Shown here in pieces: positions 1 to 8,729 of a DNA stretch of 21,316 bases. Each line of letters opens with the position of its first letter. The stretch's first letter is position 1. The notes beneath the pieces were generated by a model that saw nothing but the letters and a program-made list of their open reading frames with translations, was not told the origin of the DNA and did not search any database. A program made the translations under genes and the position numbers. The stretch is from Actinomycetes bacterium (GTDB lineage: Bacteria > Actinomycetota > Acidimicrobiia > Acidimicrobiales > RAAP-2), in assembly GCA_021781315.1 (NCBI GenBank), contig JAJXXB010000073.1, positions 1-21,316 of the forward strand. The letters are read 5' to 3'.

Positions 1-1
1 C

Positions 2-1168
2 CTCGTGCTCGACAACGCCGGGCTCAACGCGATCGGCCCGATCGGTCCCGACGGGCTCGTCACGCTCGGCGCCGGGGTCTCGATCGAGGACCTACTCGCG
101 GTGGCGATCCCCCAGGGCTGGTTCGTCCCGGTGACCCCGGGCACCCGTCAGGTCTCGATCGGCGGTGCGGTCGCGGCCGACGTGCACGGCAAGAACCACC
201 ACGTCGACGGCTCTTTCGCGCGCCACGTGCGCGCGATGCGCCTGGTCACCCCGACCGGGGTGCACGCGCTCAGCCCCGAGGTCGAGCCGGCGCTCTTCTG
301 GGCGACCTTCGGGGCCATGGGCCTGACCGGTGTGGTGAGCGAGGTCACCCTGCAACTGCTCGCCATCGCGAGTGACCAGGTGCTCGTGGACACCGACCGC
401 TACGACGACCTCGACGAGGTCATGGCCGCCATGGTCGAGGGCGACGACCGGTACCGCTACTCGGTCGCCTGGGTCGACTGCATGGCGCGCGGTCGACGCA
501 TGGGCCGCTCGATCCTGACCCGCGGCGACCACGCGAGCGCACCGGCCGGCGATGACCCCACGAACCACGCGCCGCGCGCGGCGCGCCTGGCGGTGCCCAT
601 CACCGCGCCCCCGGGACTGCTCAACCCGGCCACCATCACCGCCTTTAACGAGCTGTGGTTCCGCGCCGCGCCGCGTCACCGCGTGGGCGAGGCCCAGTCG
701 ATCGGGTCGTTCTTCCACCCCCTCGACGGGCTACGCGACTGGAACCGCCTCTACGGCCCGCGGGGCTTCGTCCAGTACCAGTTCGCCGTGCCCGACGACG
801 CCGCCGAGACCGTCACCACGGCGATCGCGCGGCTCTCGGCGTCACGCGTGCCGAGCTTCCTCGCGGTCTTGAAGCGCTTCGGGCCCGGCGACCCCGCACC
901 CCTCTCCTTCCCCCAGCCGGGCTGGACCCTCGCGCTCGACCTGCCGGTCGGGCCCGCGAGGCTCGCGGCGCTGCTCGACGAGCTCGACGAGCTCGTCATC
1001 GCCGCGCGGGGCCGGGTCTATCTCGCGAAGGACTCGCGCCTCTCGCCCCAACACGTGCGCGCGATGTACCCCCGCCTGGGCGAGTTCGCCGCCCTGGCCG
1101 ATACCATCGACCCGGAGCGCCACCTCACGAGCGACCTCGCTCGTCGGCTGCGGCTCAGAGAAGGATGA
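2..1168 (+). CDS. dprE1: Decaprenylphosphoryl-beta-D-ribose 2'-oxidase DprE1, 5'-truncated by the window edge
   Basis: FAD-dependent oxidase that converts decaprenyl-phospho-ribose to the 2'-keto intermediate, the first half of the epimerisation to decaprenyl-phospho-arabinose, the arabinose donor for cell-wall arabinans. The frame is already open at base 2. The first visible residues match about residue 70 of the 461-residue M. tuberculosis protein, so the N-terminal part of the FAD domain is missing; the GTG at 5 is internal. Recognised from memory of the family (numbers count from that GTG): PGTRQVSIGGAVAADVHGKNHH (FAD domain, 45-66), FNELWFR (214-220), HPLDGLRDWNRLYGPRGFVQYQF (238-260), PLSFPQPGW (299-307), YLAKDSR (339-345) with the active-site lysine, and a SDLARRL end. 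Alanine 310 replaces the cysteine targeted by benzothiazinones. The gene ends 6 bases before dprE2, so they are co-transcribed. Family assignment is very secure. Confidence 0.93.
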   Translation, partial: LVLDNAGLNAIGPIGPDGLVTLGAGVSIEDLLAVAIPQGWFVPVTPGTRQVSIGGAVAADVHGKNHHVDGSFARHVRAMRLVTPTGVHALSPEVEPALFWATFGAMGLTGVVSEVTLQLLAIASDQVLVDTDRYDDLDEVMAAMVEGDDRYRYSVAWVDCMARGRRMGRSILTRGDHASAPAGDDPTNHAPRAARLAVPITAPPGLLNPATITAFNELWFRAAPRHRVGEAQSIGSFFHPLDGLRDWNRLYGPRGFVQYQFAVPDDAAETVTTAIARLSASRVPSFLAVLKRFGPGDPAPLSFPQPGWTLALDLPVGPARLAALLDELDELVIAARGRVYLAKDSRLSPQHVRAMYPRLGEFAALADTIDPERHLTSDLARRLRLREG

Positions 1169-1174
1169 CCACCC

Positions 1175-1942
1175 ATGGAGAACGCCTTCGGCCAACCCCA
1201 GACCATCGTCGTGCTCGGCGGCACCTCGGACATCGCACGCGCGGTGGTCAAGAAGCTCTGCTCGGCGCGCGCCCACCACGTGGTGCTCGCGGGACGCAAC
1301 CAGACGCTGCTCGACGAGGCCGCGGCCGAGGCCCGCGACTACGGCGCGACGACGACCCACACGGTGCTCTTTGACGCCACCGAGCCCCTCGACGCGGCCC
1401 GGGCCGTGGCGGACTGCTTTGGGGCCATGGGCGAACCCGTCGACCTCGTGATCGAGGCCGTCGGGCTGCTCGGCAAGCAGCTCGAGTACGAGGACGACCC
1501 GACCATGGCCGCGACCATGGCGACCGTGAACTACGCCTGGCCGGTCGCGGCGCTCGCCGAGGTGCGTCGCCGCCTCGTCGCCCAGGGCCACGGGCGGATC
1601 CTCGTGATGAGCTCGGTGGCCGCGATTCGCGTGCGGCGCAGCTCGTACCTCTACTCGGGCGCCAAGGCCGGCCTCGACCGGCTCTGCGACGGGCTCGCCG
1701 ACTCCCTCGAGGGAACCGGCGTCACCCTGCAGATCCTGCGCCCGGGTTTCGTTCGCTCCAAGATGACCACGGGCGAGCCCGAGATCCCCTTCACGACCGG
1801 TGTGAACGAGGTCGCCGAGAACGTCGTGCGCGGGCTCGCGGGCTCCGCGCGGGTCATCTGGAGTCCGCCGATCCTGCGCTACGTGTTCTTCGTGCTGCGA
1901 CACCTGCCCGCCCCCATCTGGCGCAAGGTCGCTGACCGCTAG
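1175..1942 (+). CDS. dprE2: Decaprenylphosphoryl-2-keto-ribose reductase DprE2 (SDR family)
   Basis: NADH-dependent short-chain dehydrogenase that reduces the 2'-keto product of DprE1 to decaprenyl-phospho-arabinose. It has 255 residues; the mycobacterial protein has 254. Seen: an N-terminal Rossmann nucleotide loop LGGTSDIA (14-21), the GLLG stretch (97-100), the catalytic serines in MSSVAA (145-150), the Y160-xxx-K164 pair in YSGAK, and a C-terminal LRYVFFVLRHLPAPIWRK end typical of DprE2. The ATG start is preceded by GAAGGA nine bases upstream, which overlaps the end of dprE1 and argues for translational coupling. The gene ends in a CTAG shared with the stop codon of the convergent gene at 1939. 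Confidence 0.92.
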   Translation: MENAFGQPQTIVVLGGTSDIARAVVKKLCSARAHHVVLAGRNQTLLDEAAAEARDYGATTTHTVLFDATEPLDAARAVADCFGAMGEPVDLVIEAVGLLGKQLEYEDDPTMAATMATVNYAWPVAALAEVRRRLVAQGHGRILVMSSVAAIRVRRSSYLYSGAKAGLDRLCDGLADSLEGTGVTLQILRPGFVRSKMTTGEPEIPFTTGVNEVAENVVRGLAGSARVIWSPPILRYVFFVLRHLPAPIWRKVADR

Positions 1943-2355
1943 CTCGTCGCGTCGTCGAGCCGCTCGATGAGCACACTCACGTGCAACCGGTCCGCGTCGA
2001 TCAGACACGCCGAGCGTGCGAGGGTCTCGACGGCGCCGGTGGCGCGACCGCGACAGCGCCACTCGCGCGCCGCGTACCACTGACGCTCACCGGCGATGAA
2101 GTCGCGCGCCGCGTAGGGCGCGGCCGCGACGATCTCACCACGCAGCTGGTTGATCGTGGCGTCCAGGGCGAGCACGCGGCGCTCCGCGCAGCCCTCGGCG
2201 CCGGTCGTGCCCGCGCGGCAGGCCGGGACGCGGAAGGTCTCCACCAGCCGGGGCGCGCTCGGCGCGCTCGGGGCGTCACTCGACAGCCACAGGGCCGCGG
2301 CGATCATGAGCGCAGCCAGGCCGACGACGACGACCACGAGGATCTTGGTCCGCAC
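1939..2355 (-). CDS. Membrane-anchored LprI/DUF1311-like protein
   Basis: 138 residues. A short basic start (MRTK) is followed by a single hydrophobic segment (about 5-24), then a Ser/Pro/Ala linker and an extracytoplasmic domain of about 95 residues. The domain has four cysteines (46, 56, 101, 117) and the pattern C-AER-VLALDATINQLRGEI (56-75), then GERQWYAAREWRC (89-101), then C-LIDADRL (117-124). This resembles the lysozyme-inhibitor LprI / DUF1311 family, where two disulfides and a Q-W-xx-R-x-x-C motif are usual. Cysteine does not follow the hydrophobic segment in a lipobox, so I expect an anchored or secreted protein rather than a lipoprotein. The GTG start lies in the loop of a perfect hairpin with no Shine-Dalgarno in front of it; GTG at 2337 is a possible alternative but loses the basic n-region. 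Lysozyme inhibition is not shown, only family resemblance. Confidence 0.7.
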   Translation of the reverse strand: MRTKILVVVVVGLAALMIAAALWLSSDAPSAPSAPRLVETFRVPACRAGTTGAEGCAERRVLALDATINQLRGEIVAAAPYAARDFIAGERQWYAAREWRCRGRATGAVETLARSACLIDADRLHVSVLIERLDDATS

Positions 2356-2363
2356 GGACCAAG
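2344..2363 (-). repeat. Perfect 9-bp inverted repeat around the LprI-like start codon
   Basis: Arms CTTGGTCCG (2344-2352) and CGGACCAAG (2355-2363) are separated by two bases. The GTG start of the LprI-like gene overlaps the loop. It lies about 20 bases after the stop codon of the upstream glycosidase gene. It could be a terminator for the pcrA-glycosidase transcript (no T-run follows) or an RNA hairpin that limits initiation of the small gene. Confidence 0.6.
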
Positions 2364-2382
2364 TCTGACAGGTCCGCCGGCG

Positions 2383-3657
2383 CTAGCCGTGCGACGAGGA
2401 GGGCGCGAGCAGACCGGTGGTCTTGGGCACGGTGCGCAGCGACATCGTGTAGAAGTCGCGGTTCCACCACGTCGCGAAGTAGCGCGACGGCGGCCCGTTC
2501 ATGGTGCTGAGCAGGCTGGTGCCGTTCGCCCCGGTGATGACGGCGTTGGGCGCTCCGGTGAAGGTCGAGTACTGGACCCAGTCGGTGTTGATGTCGAGCT
2601 GCATCCCGGTGACCGCCCCGGCGCGCACCAGCACGTTGGCGAGGTCGGTGATCGACAGCGCCGGGCCGCCGACGTAGACGATGGCGCCATCCTTGGTGAC
2701 CCCGAGGCCCGAGCGCCAGACGTTGAAGGTCCCCCCGAGGGTCGCCCCCCACAGGGCCGGGTTCGACAGGTCCGGGGCCGGGTGCCCATTGATCACGAGC
2801 AGGTTGAGGTTCTGGCGCACCGAGGCGACCTGGTTGTTCATGGTGAAGCCCGGTGAGCCCCACGCGCCGACGGTCATCGTGCCGTCCTTGTAGACCACGA
2901 CCGAGGCCGCGCCCTTGCGCAGCGGCAGGATCATCTGGCCCTGGGTGTAGTAGCCGCCGTTGGCGTCCTGCATCCGGAAGCCCGCGTTGAAGGCGGCGAC
3001 GAGCGAGCGGCTCGCGAAGGGGGTGATGGGCGCGGAGTAGATGAAGTGGTAGTTGCCCCCGGGGATGAACGAGCCCGAGTAGAGCTGGGCGCGCAGCAGC
3101 GTCGGGTCCATCCACGCGATGCCCACCACGTAGCTGGTGTGGACCGCGTCGGGACGGATGAAGGCCTCATAGACCGTGGGCACGCCGTTGTCAGTGCGCC
3201 CCGCCACGTGCCAGACGCCCTCACCGGGCAGGGGGTGGGCGGCGGGGCTGATCACGCGCGGCGGCTCGGGCAGGTGGCCGGTGGCCGGCACCTTCACGGC
3301 GGTGACCCCGGAGCCGAAGGACTTCGCCGGCGGCTTGCCACCGACCTTGGCCGGGTTCAGCTTGTAGTACTCGGTCTCGACCCAAGTCACGAACGGCCCG
3401 AGGCCGTGCTGACGGCCCCACTCGGCCCCGCGCGCCATGTAGCTCACGCCGTAGGTCGGGTTGCGCAGCGCCATCGCGAGCGTGCCGCCGAGGTAGGCGA
3501 CGACCACGAAGGTCACCGTCGCGAGCGCGACGATCACGCGGCGACGCCAGTAGATGCGTTGGGGCAGTCGGTGACTCCGCGGCGCCGAGGGCGGCCGGTA
3601 GACGGGGCGGGCGGAATCCATGAGGTTCCATTCTTCCACGGTCGGGCTGAACTCCAT
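2383..3657 (-). CDS. Membrane-anchored phosphodiester glycosidase (NAGPA domain) family protein
   Basis: 424 residues. A proline/arginine-rich cytoplasmic N-terminus is followed by one transmembrane segment (about 41-64) and a large outside domain. The domain has family signatures of phosphodiester alpha-GlcNAcase-like proteins (NAGPA/DUF2233): SLVAAFNAGFRMQDANGGYYTQGQ (218-241), VVVYKDGTMTVGAWG (253-267), LLVINGHPAP (286-295), RSGLGVTKDGAIVYV (315-329) and AGAVTGMQLDINTDWV (346-361). Family members cleave sugar-phosphodiester linkages; the bacterial substrate here is unknown, and a wall glycan or teichoic-type polymer is only a guess. An ATG at 3621 (residue 13), with GGAA about eight bases upstream, may be the true start, because no clear ribosome site precedes 3657. 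The gene lies 46 bases after pcrA on the same strand, so it may be read from the guaB3-guaA-pcrA unit. Confidence 0.85.
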   Translation of the reverse strand: MEFSPTVEEWNLMDSARPVYRPPSAPRSHRLPQRIYWRRRVIVALATVTFVVVAYLGGTLAMALRNPTYGVSYMARGAEWGRQHGLGPFVTWVETEYYKLNPAKVGGKPPAKSFGSGVTAVKVPATGHLPEPPRVISPAAHPLPGEGVWHVAGRTDNGVPTVYEAFIRPDAVHTSYVVGIAWMDPTLLRAQLYSGSFIPGGNYHFIYSAPITPFASRSLVAAFNAGFRMQDANGGYYTQGQMILPLRKGAASVVVYKDGTMTVGAWGSPGFTMNNQVASVRQNLNLLVINGHPAPDLSNPALWGATLGGTFNVWRSGLGVTKDGAIVYVGGPALSITDLANVLVRAGAVTGMQLDINTDWVQYSTFTGAPNAVITGANGTSLLSTMNGPPSRYFATWWNRDFYTMSLRTVPKTTGLLAPSSSHG

Positions 3658-3703
3658 TCAGCGTCGCGGGGTTTCTTAAGGACGTTTTAGAAACGACACA
3701 CGA

Positions 3704-5965
3704 TCAGGACTCCGCGCGGCGAAGCGGCGTCATGGCGAGCACCAGCTGCTTGGTGCCGTGCTCGACGAAGGAGACCGTCGCACGCGCGCGCGGGCCCTCG
3801 CCCTCGACGCGCACCACGGTGCCCGCGCCGTAGCGGTCGTGCACGACCCGCTCGCCCGCCACCAGGCCGAGGGTCTCGGCGCCCGTGGAGCGCACCGGCG
3901 GGGCCGCGCCCGACCCGATGGCCCGACCGGCGGCGAACTCGCTCTGGCGACCGACGAAGCCCTCCTCGTACGCGACCTCGCGACGGCGCAGCGGGGTCGT
4001 GCGCGACACGTCGTGCACGAGGGCGGTCGGGATCTCGGTGAGGAACCGGCTCGGCAGCGCGTCGGTGCGCTGGCCCCACTGGGTACGACTCCAGGCGTGG
4101 GTGAGCACGAGGTGGGACATCGCGCGCGTGATCCCGACGTAGCAGAGCCGTCGCTCCTCTTCGAGCTCGTCCTCGTCGGCGAGGGCTCGGCGGTGCGGGA
4201 AGATCGTCTCCTCGAGGCCCGTGATCGCCACCACGGGGAACTCGAGTCCCTTGGCGACGTGCAGGGTCATCAGCGAGACCGCGCCGGCGCCCTGGTCGAG
4301 CTGGTCCGAGTCCGCGACGAGCGCCACGCGTTCGACGAAGTCGAGCACCGTCTCGTACTGCGCGGCCGCCGAGGCCAGCTCGCCGAGGTTCTCCAGTCGA
4401 CTGGCCGCCTCGTCGGGTGGCCCCTCGCGCAGCGAGTCCCCGAGGCCGGTCTCGTCGACGATGGCGTCGATCAGCTCGCGCGGGGTGAGCTCGCCCAGCC
4501 GGTCGCGCAACCGGTCGAGGGCCGTCGTGAAGCGCGTCGCGCCCGCGAGGGCCCGCCCGCTCAGTCCGGCGTTCGCCGCGTACCACGGCGCCTCGGCGAA
4601 GGAGAGCCCGTGCTCGGCCGCGTAGGTGCCGAGCTTGGCCTGGGCGGCGTCGCCGACCCCGCGCTTGGGCTCGTTGATGACGCGCCGCGCGGAGGCCTCG
4701 TCGCGCGGGTTCACCACGAGCCGCGCGTAGGCGAGGGCGGTCTTGACCTCCTTGCGGTTGTAGAACGGCAGGCCGGCGATCACCCGGTAGGGCACCCCGG
4801 CGTGGAGGAACTCCTCTTCGAGCACGCGGCTCTGGGCGTTGGTGCGGTAGAAGACCGCCATGTCCTGCCACTCGAGCTGGTTTTCCGCGCGCAGCCGGCG
4901 CAGCTCACTCGCGAGGTAGCGTCCCTCCTCGTACTCGTCCCCGGCGCGGTAGAGGCGGATCTTGCTGCCCTGGTCGCCCTCGGTGAAGAGGTGCTTCGCG
5001 CGCCGCCCGGGGTTCTGTGCGATCACGGCGTTGGCCGCGTCGAGGATCGTCTGGGTGGAGCGGAAGTTCTGCTCGAGCACGATGACGTCGGCGTCGGGGA
5101 ACCGCTCCTCGAAGAGCAGGATGTTGCGCACGTCGGCCGCGCGGAACCGGTAGATCGACTGGTCGGCGTCGCCGACCACGCACAGGTTGCGGTGGCGCTC
5201 GCTCAGCAGCAGCACGAGCTCGTTCTGGACGCCGTTGGTGTCCTGGAACTCGTCGACGAGCAGGTAGCGGAACCGGTCCTGGTAGCTCGCGCGCACCGCG
5301 TCGTCACGCACGAGCAGCTCGAGGGCGTTCACGAGCAGGTCGTCGAAGTCCATCGCGTTGGCCAGGTGCAGGCGCTTCTCGTACTGCGCGAAGATCTCGG
5401 CGACGCGGCGGTGGAAGGGGTCGTCCCCGTAGCGATCGGCGTAGCGTGTCGCGTTCACCGACTCGTTCTTCGCCGCCGAGATGGCCGAGGAGACACTGCG
5501 CGGCGGCAGCCGCTTGGGGTCGAGGTTGAGCTCCTTCATGATGACCTCGACGGCCGAGCGCGCGTCGCCGGCGTCGTAGATCGAGAAGCCCCGCTCGTAG
5601 CCGAGCACGTCGGCGTGGCTGCGCAGTATCCGCAGGCAGGCCGAGTGGAAGGTCGAGACCCACATGCGCGTCGCCGCCTCGCCGACGAGGTCCACCACGC
5701 GTCGGCGCATCTCGTCGGCCGCCTTGTTGGTGAAGGTGATGGCCATCACCTCGTGGGGTCGAGCGTCCCCGGTCGCGAGCAGGTGCGCGATGCGCCGCGT
5801 GAGCACGCGCGTCTTGCCCGACCCCGCGCCGGCGACCACGAGCAACGGCCCGCCGCGTTGGGTCACCGCCGCGCGCTGGGGCTCGGTCAGGTCCGCGAGC
5901 AACGCGTCGGGGTCAGGGGACGTCGGCTCGTGGAAGAGCGACTCGTCCGAGAAGTACCGCGTCAC
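3704..5965 (-). CDS. pcrA: ATP-dependent DNA helicase PcrA/UvrD (superfamily 1A)
   Basis: A 3'-5' helicase acting in nucleotide-excision repair and in removing blocks from replication forks. 753 residues from the GTG at 5965. Motifs run in order: Q motif LTEPQRAAV (26-34), Walker A AGAGSGKT (45-52), Ia [85 protein letters not shown]. It ends in the Tudor-like domain typical of PcrA ([15 protein letters not shown] ... MTPLRR). I chose GTG 5965 because its GTGA overlaps the TGA of guaA by four bases, the same arrangement as at the guaB3/guaA junction; GTG at 5971 would add two residues. No frameshift is seen and all catalytic motifs are present. The pcrA/uvrD subfamily name is secure; PcrA rather than UvrD2 follows from the full-length layout and the C-terminal domain. 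Confidence 0.95.
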   Translation of the reverse strand: MTRYFSDESLFHEPTSPDPDALLADLTEPQRAAVTQRGGPLLVVAGAGSGKTRVLTRRIAHLLATGDARPHEVMAITFTNKAADEMRRRVVDLVGEAATRMWVSTFHSACLRILRSHADVLGYERGFSIYDAGDARSAVEVIMKELNLDPKRLPPRSVSSAISAAKNESVNATRYADRYGDDPFHRRVAEIFAQYEKRLHLANAMDFDDLLVNALELLVRDDAVRASYQDRFRYLLVDEFQDTNGVQNELVLLLSERHRNLCVVGDADQSIYRFRAADVRNILLFEERFPDADVIVLEQNFRSTQTILDAANAVIAQNPGRRAKHLFTEGDQGSKIRLYRAGDEYEEGRYLASELRRLRAENQLEWQDMAVFYRTNAQSRVLEEEFLHAGVPYRVIAGLPFYNRKEVKTALAYARLVVNPRDEASARRVINEPKRGVGDAAQAKLGTYAAEHGLSFAEAPWYAANAGLSGRALAGATRFTTALDRLRDRLGELTPRELIDAIVDETGLGDSLREGPPDEAASRLENLGELASAAAQYETVLDFVERVALVADSDQLDQGAGAVSLMTLHVAKGLEFPVVAITGLEETIFPHRRALADEDELEEERRLCYVGITRAMSHLVLTHAWSRTQWGQRTDALPSRFLTEIPTALVHDVSRTTPLRRREVAYEEGFVGRQSEFAAGRAIGSGAAPPVRSTGAETLGLVAGERVVHDRYGAGTVVRVEGEGPRARATVSFVEHGTKQLVLAMTPLRRAES

Positions 5966-7500
5966 TCCCACTCGATGGTGCCCGGCGGCTTGCTCGTCAC
6001 GTCCAGGGCCACGCGGTTCACGCCCGCTACCTCGCGGATCAGCCGGTTGGCGATCCGCTCGACGAGGTCGTAGGGCAGGCGGGCCCAGTCGGCGGTCATG
6101 GCGTCGTCGCTCGTGACCGCCCGGATCACGATCGGGTAGGCGTAGGTTCGCCCGTCGCCCATCACGCCGACGGTGCGCACCGCCGGCAGCACGGCGAAGC
6201 TCTGCCAGAGCTCGCGGTAGAGACCGGCGCGTCGGATCTCGTCGACGACGACGGCGTCGGCCTGGCGCAGGATCTCGGCGCGCTCGCGGGTGACCTCGCC
6301 GACGATGCGCACGCCGAGTCCCGGACCCGGGAACGGCTGGCGCCAGACGATGCCCTCGGGCAGGCCGAGCTCCTCACCGACGTGGCGGACCTCGTCCTTG
6401 AAGAGCTTGCGCAGGGGCTCGATGAGGGTGAAGGAGAGGTCGGCGGGCAGTCCGCCGACGTTGTGGTGGCTCTTGATGGTGGCGGCGTGCCCGGAGCCGG
6501 ACTCGATGACGTCGGGGTACAGCGTCCCCTGGACGAGGAACTGCGGCCCGTCGCCGCCCTTGCCGAGGTCGCGCGCGACGGCCTCGAACTCGCGGATGAA
6601 GAGCTCGCCGATGATCTTGCGCTTCGCCTCGGGGTCCGTGACCCCGGCGAGCGCGTCGAAGAAGCGGTCCTGGGCCTTCACGTGGATGAGCTCGACGCCG
6701 AACTGCTCGGTGAAGGTCGACTCGATCTGCTCACCCTCGCCGAGGCGCATGAGGCCGGTGTCGACGAAGACGCACGTCAACTGGCTGGCGATGGCGCGGA
6801 TCACCAGCGCCGCGGCGACGGCCGAGTCGACGCCGCCCGACAGCGCGCAGAGCACCTTCGCGTCCCCGACGCGCGCGCGGATCTCGCCGACCTGTTCGTC
6901 GATGATCGAGGTGTTGGTCCACGTCGGCGCGATCCCCGCCAGGTCGTGCAGGAAGTGCGCGATGAGCTCCTGACCGCGCTCGGTGTGCAACACCTCGGGG
7001 TGGAACTGCACCGCGTAGCGCCGCGTGGTGTCGTCCTCCATCACCGCGACGGGCGCGCCGGGCGTCGAGGCCGTGACCGTGAAGCCGTTGGGCGCACGCG
7101 TGATGGCGTCGCCGTGGCTCATCCAGCAGGTGCCCGTCTCGGGCCAGGCCTCGAGCAGTGACGAGGCGCCGAGGCGGGCCACCTCGGTGCGGCCGTACTC
7201 ACCCGAGCCCGTGTGGCCGACCTCGCCACCGAGCTGCTGGGCCATCAGCTGGGCGCCGTAGCAGATGCCGAGGATCGGCACGCCGAGGTCGTAGATGGCC
7301 GGGTCGAGGCTCGGCGCCGGGGTCTCGTAGACGGACTTGGGCCCGCCCGACAGGATGATCGCCGCGGGCGCCTTCGCGCGCACCTCGTGCGCCGCGATGG
7401 TGGACGGGACGATCTCGGAGTAGACGTGCGCCTCGCGCACGCGACGCGCGATCAGCTGGGCGTACTGGGCACCGAAGTCGACGACGAGGACACTGGTCAA
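5962..7500 (-). CDS. guaA: GMP synthase (glutamine-hydrolysing)
   Basis: Converts XMP to GMP with glutamine and ATP, the last step of guanine nucleotide synthesis. 512 residues. An N-terminal class I glutamine amidotransferase has the nucleophile C80 in GICYGAQLM and the His167/Glu169 pair in VQFHPEV. It is followed by the ATP-pyrophosphatase domain with P-loop SGGVDS (221-226) and a dimerisation domain with [10 protein letters not shown] and a C-terminal [10 protein letters not shown], all standard. The only start consistent with homologues (mature start [14 protein letters not shown]) is the rare TTG at 7500, which forms TTGA with the stop of guaB3. The reading frame stays open far upstream, but that part is the shadow of guaB3 and has no family similarity. 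Translation is therefore probably coupled to guaB3. Confidence 0.97.
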   Translation of the reverse strand: MTSVLVVDFGAQYAQLIARRVREAHVYSEIVPSTIAAHEVRAKAPAAIILSGGPKSVYETPAPSLDPAIYDLGVPILGICYGAQLMAQQLGGEVGHTGSGEYGRTEVARLGASSLLEAWPETGTCWMSHGDAITRAPNGFTVTASTPGAPVAVMEDDTTRRYAVQFHPEVLHTERGQELIAHFLHDLAGIAPTWTNTSIIDEQVGEIRARVGDAKVLCALSGGVDSAVAAALVIRAIASQLTCVFVDTGLMRLGEGEQIESTFTEQFGVELIHVKAQDRFFDALAGVTDPEAKRKIIGELFIREFEAVARDLGKGGDGPQFLVQGTLYPDVIESGSGHAATIKSHHNVGGLPADLSFTLIEPLRKLFKDEVRHVGEELGLPEGIVWRQPFPGPGLGVRIVGEVTRERAEILRQADAVVVDEIRRAGLYRELWQSFAVLPAVRTVGVMGDGRTYAYPIVIRAVTSDDAMTADWARLPYDLVERIANRLIREVAGVNRVALDVTSKPPGTIEWE

Positions 7501-8660
7501 TGGCCCATGCCCACGCCCTGGGCGCGCTGGAGCGACTTGCCCTCGGTCTGCAGGGACGGGGCGAGCATCACCTCGGCCTTCTGGAACTCCTTCAGGGTCT
7601 CGTACCCGCAAGTCGCCATCGACGTGCGCAGCGCGCCGAAGAGGTTGAGTCGTCCGTCGTTCTCGTGGGCGGGTCCGAGCAGGATCTCGGACAGGGTGCC
7701 GCGCACCTGGGTGCGCACCCGCGTGCCGCGCGGCAGCGTCGGGTGGAAGGTGGCCATGCCCCAGTGGAAGCCGCGCGCCGGCGCCTCGACGGCGCTGGAC
7801 AGCGGCGAGCCGATCATCACCGCGTCGGCGCCACAGGCGATGGCCTTGGCGATGTCGCCGCCCTTGCTCATGCCGCCGTCGGCGATGACGTGGACGTAGA
7901 CGCCGGTCTCGTCGAGGTGACGCATGCGCGCGCCCGCGACGTCGGCGATAGCCGTCGCCTGGGGCACGCCGATGCCGAGCACGGCGCGTGAGGTGCACGC
8001 GTTGCCCGGACCGACGCCGACCAGCACGCCGGCGGCGCCGGTGCGCATCAGGTGCAGCGCCGCCTGGTAGCTCGCGCACCCGCCGACGATGACGGGGATC
8101 TCGAACTCACGGATGAACTTCTTCAAGTTGAGCGGCTCGGCGGTGCGCGAGACGTGCTCAGCCGACACGACGGTGCCCTGGATCACGAGGATGTCGAGGC
8201 CCGAGTCGGTGATGGTCTTGGACATCCAGTCGGTGCGCTGGGGCGTCACGGAGGCGGACGTGACGATGCCCGCTTGCTTCATCTCGCGGATCCGCTCGGC
8301 GACGAGCTCGAGCTTGATGGGCTCTAGGTACATCTGCTGCATGCGCGCGGTGGCCTTGTCGTCGTCGAGCTCGCGGATCTCCTCGAAGAGCGGCATCGGG
8401 TCCTCGTAGCGGGTCCAGAGGCCCTCGAGGTTCAAGACGCCCAGTCCACCCAGCCGACCGATCTCGATGGCCGTAGCGGGCGAGACCGCGCCGTCCATCG
8501 CCGAGCCGAGCATCGGCAACTCGAACTTGTAGGCGTCGATCTGCCAGGAGATGTCGACGTCCTCGGGGTCACGCGTGCGCCGCGAGGGCACGATGGCGAT
8601 GTCGTCAAAACCGTACGCCTGTCGCGCCGATTTGTAGATGCCGATCTCAACTTCCGCCAT
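7497..8660 (-). CDS. guaB3: GuaB3-family IMP dehydrogenase-related protein (no CBS domains)
   Basis: 387 residues, matching the actinobacterial/cyanobacterial GuaB3 group (M. tuberculosis Rv3410c is of similar length) rather than the roughly 500-residue GuaB. It is a TIM barrel without an inserted CBS pair. Seen: [19 protein letters not shown] (18-36), [12 protein letters not shown] (50-61), [13 protein letters not shown] (70-82), the catalytic-cysteine loop [11 protein letters not shown] with Cys222, [31 protein letters not shown] (257-287), and a [12 protein letters not shown] segment in the flap region. IMPDH oxidises IMP to XMP, which feeds GuaA, encoded immediately downstream with a 4-base overlap. 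A strong GGAGGA ribosome site (8665-8670) lies four bases before the ATG. The catalytic residues argue for a working IMPDH, but this is inferred from the family. Confidence 0.93.
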   Translation of the reverse strand: MAEVEIGIYKSARQAYGFDDIAIVPSRRTRDPEDVDISWQIDAYKFELPMLGSAMDGAVSPATAIEIGRLGGLGVLNLEGLWTRYEDPMPLFEEIRELDDDKATARMQQMYLEPIKLELVAERIREMKQAGIVTSASVTPQRTDWMSKTITDSGLDILVIQGTVVSAEHVSRTAEPLNLKKFIREFEIPVIVGGCASYQAALHLMRTGAAGVLVGVGPGNACTSRAVLGIGVPQATAIADVAGARMRHLDETGVYVHVIADGGMSKGGDIAKAIACGADAVMIGSPLSSAVEAPARGFHWGMATFHPTLPRGTRVRTQVRGTLSEILLGPAHENDGRLNLFGALRTSMATCGYETLKEFQKAEVMLAPSLQTEGKSLQRAQGVGMGH

Positions 8661-8729
8661 GGTGTCCTCCGATACCGCCCCGCCGCCGGGGTTCTCGATC
8701 CCCCAATCTACCGGAGTCGGTCCGAGGCG

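Noticed and set aside
3671..3695. Small inverted repeats GTTTCT...AGAAAC and CGTTT-TAG-AAACG in the AT-richer gap between pcrA and the glycosidase
   Set aside because: Arms of only five or six bases; expected by chance in a 46-base gap and with no matching regulator family. It may simply mark a weak promoter.
3758..6073. A 771-codon open frame on the plus strand opposite pcrA
   Set aside because: It mirrors pcrA codon bias in GC-rich DNA, has no recognisable domain, and the minus strand holds all helicase motifs.
7501..8079. Open extension of the guaA frame into guaB3, suggesting a fusion protein
   Set aside because: The extra residues are an out-of-frame reading of guaB3; GuaA homologues begin at the TTG at 7500.
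8678..8691. CCCCG-N4-CGGGG hairpin between the NUDIX and guaB3 genes
   Set aside because: Five GC pairs are common in DNA of this composition; no T-run and no link to a known leader element.
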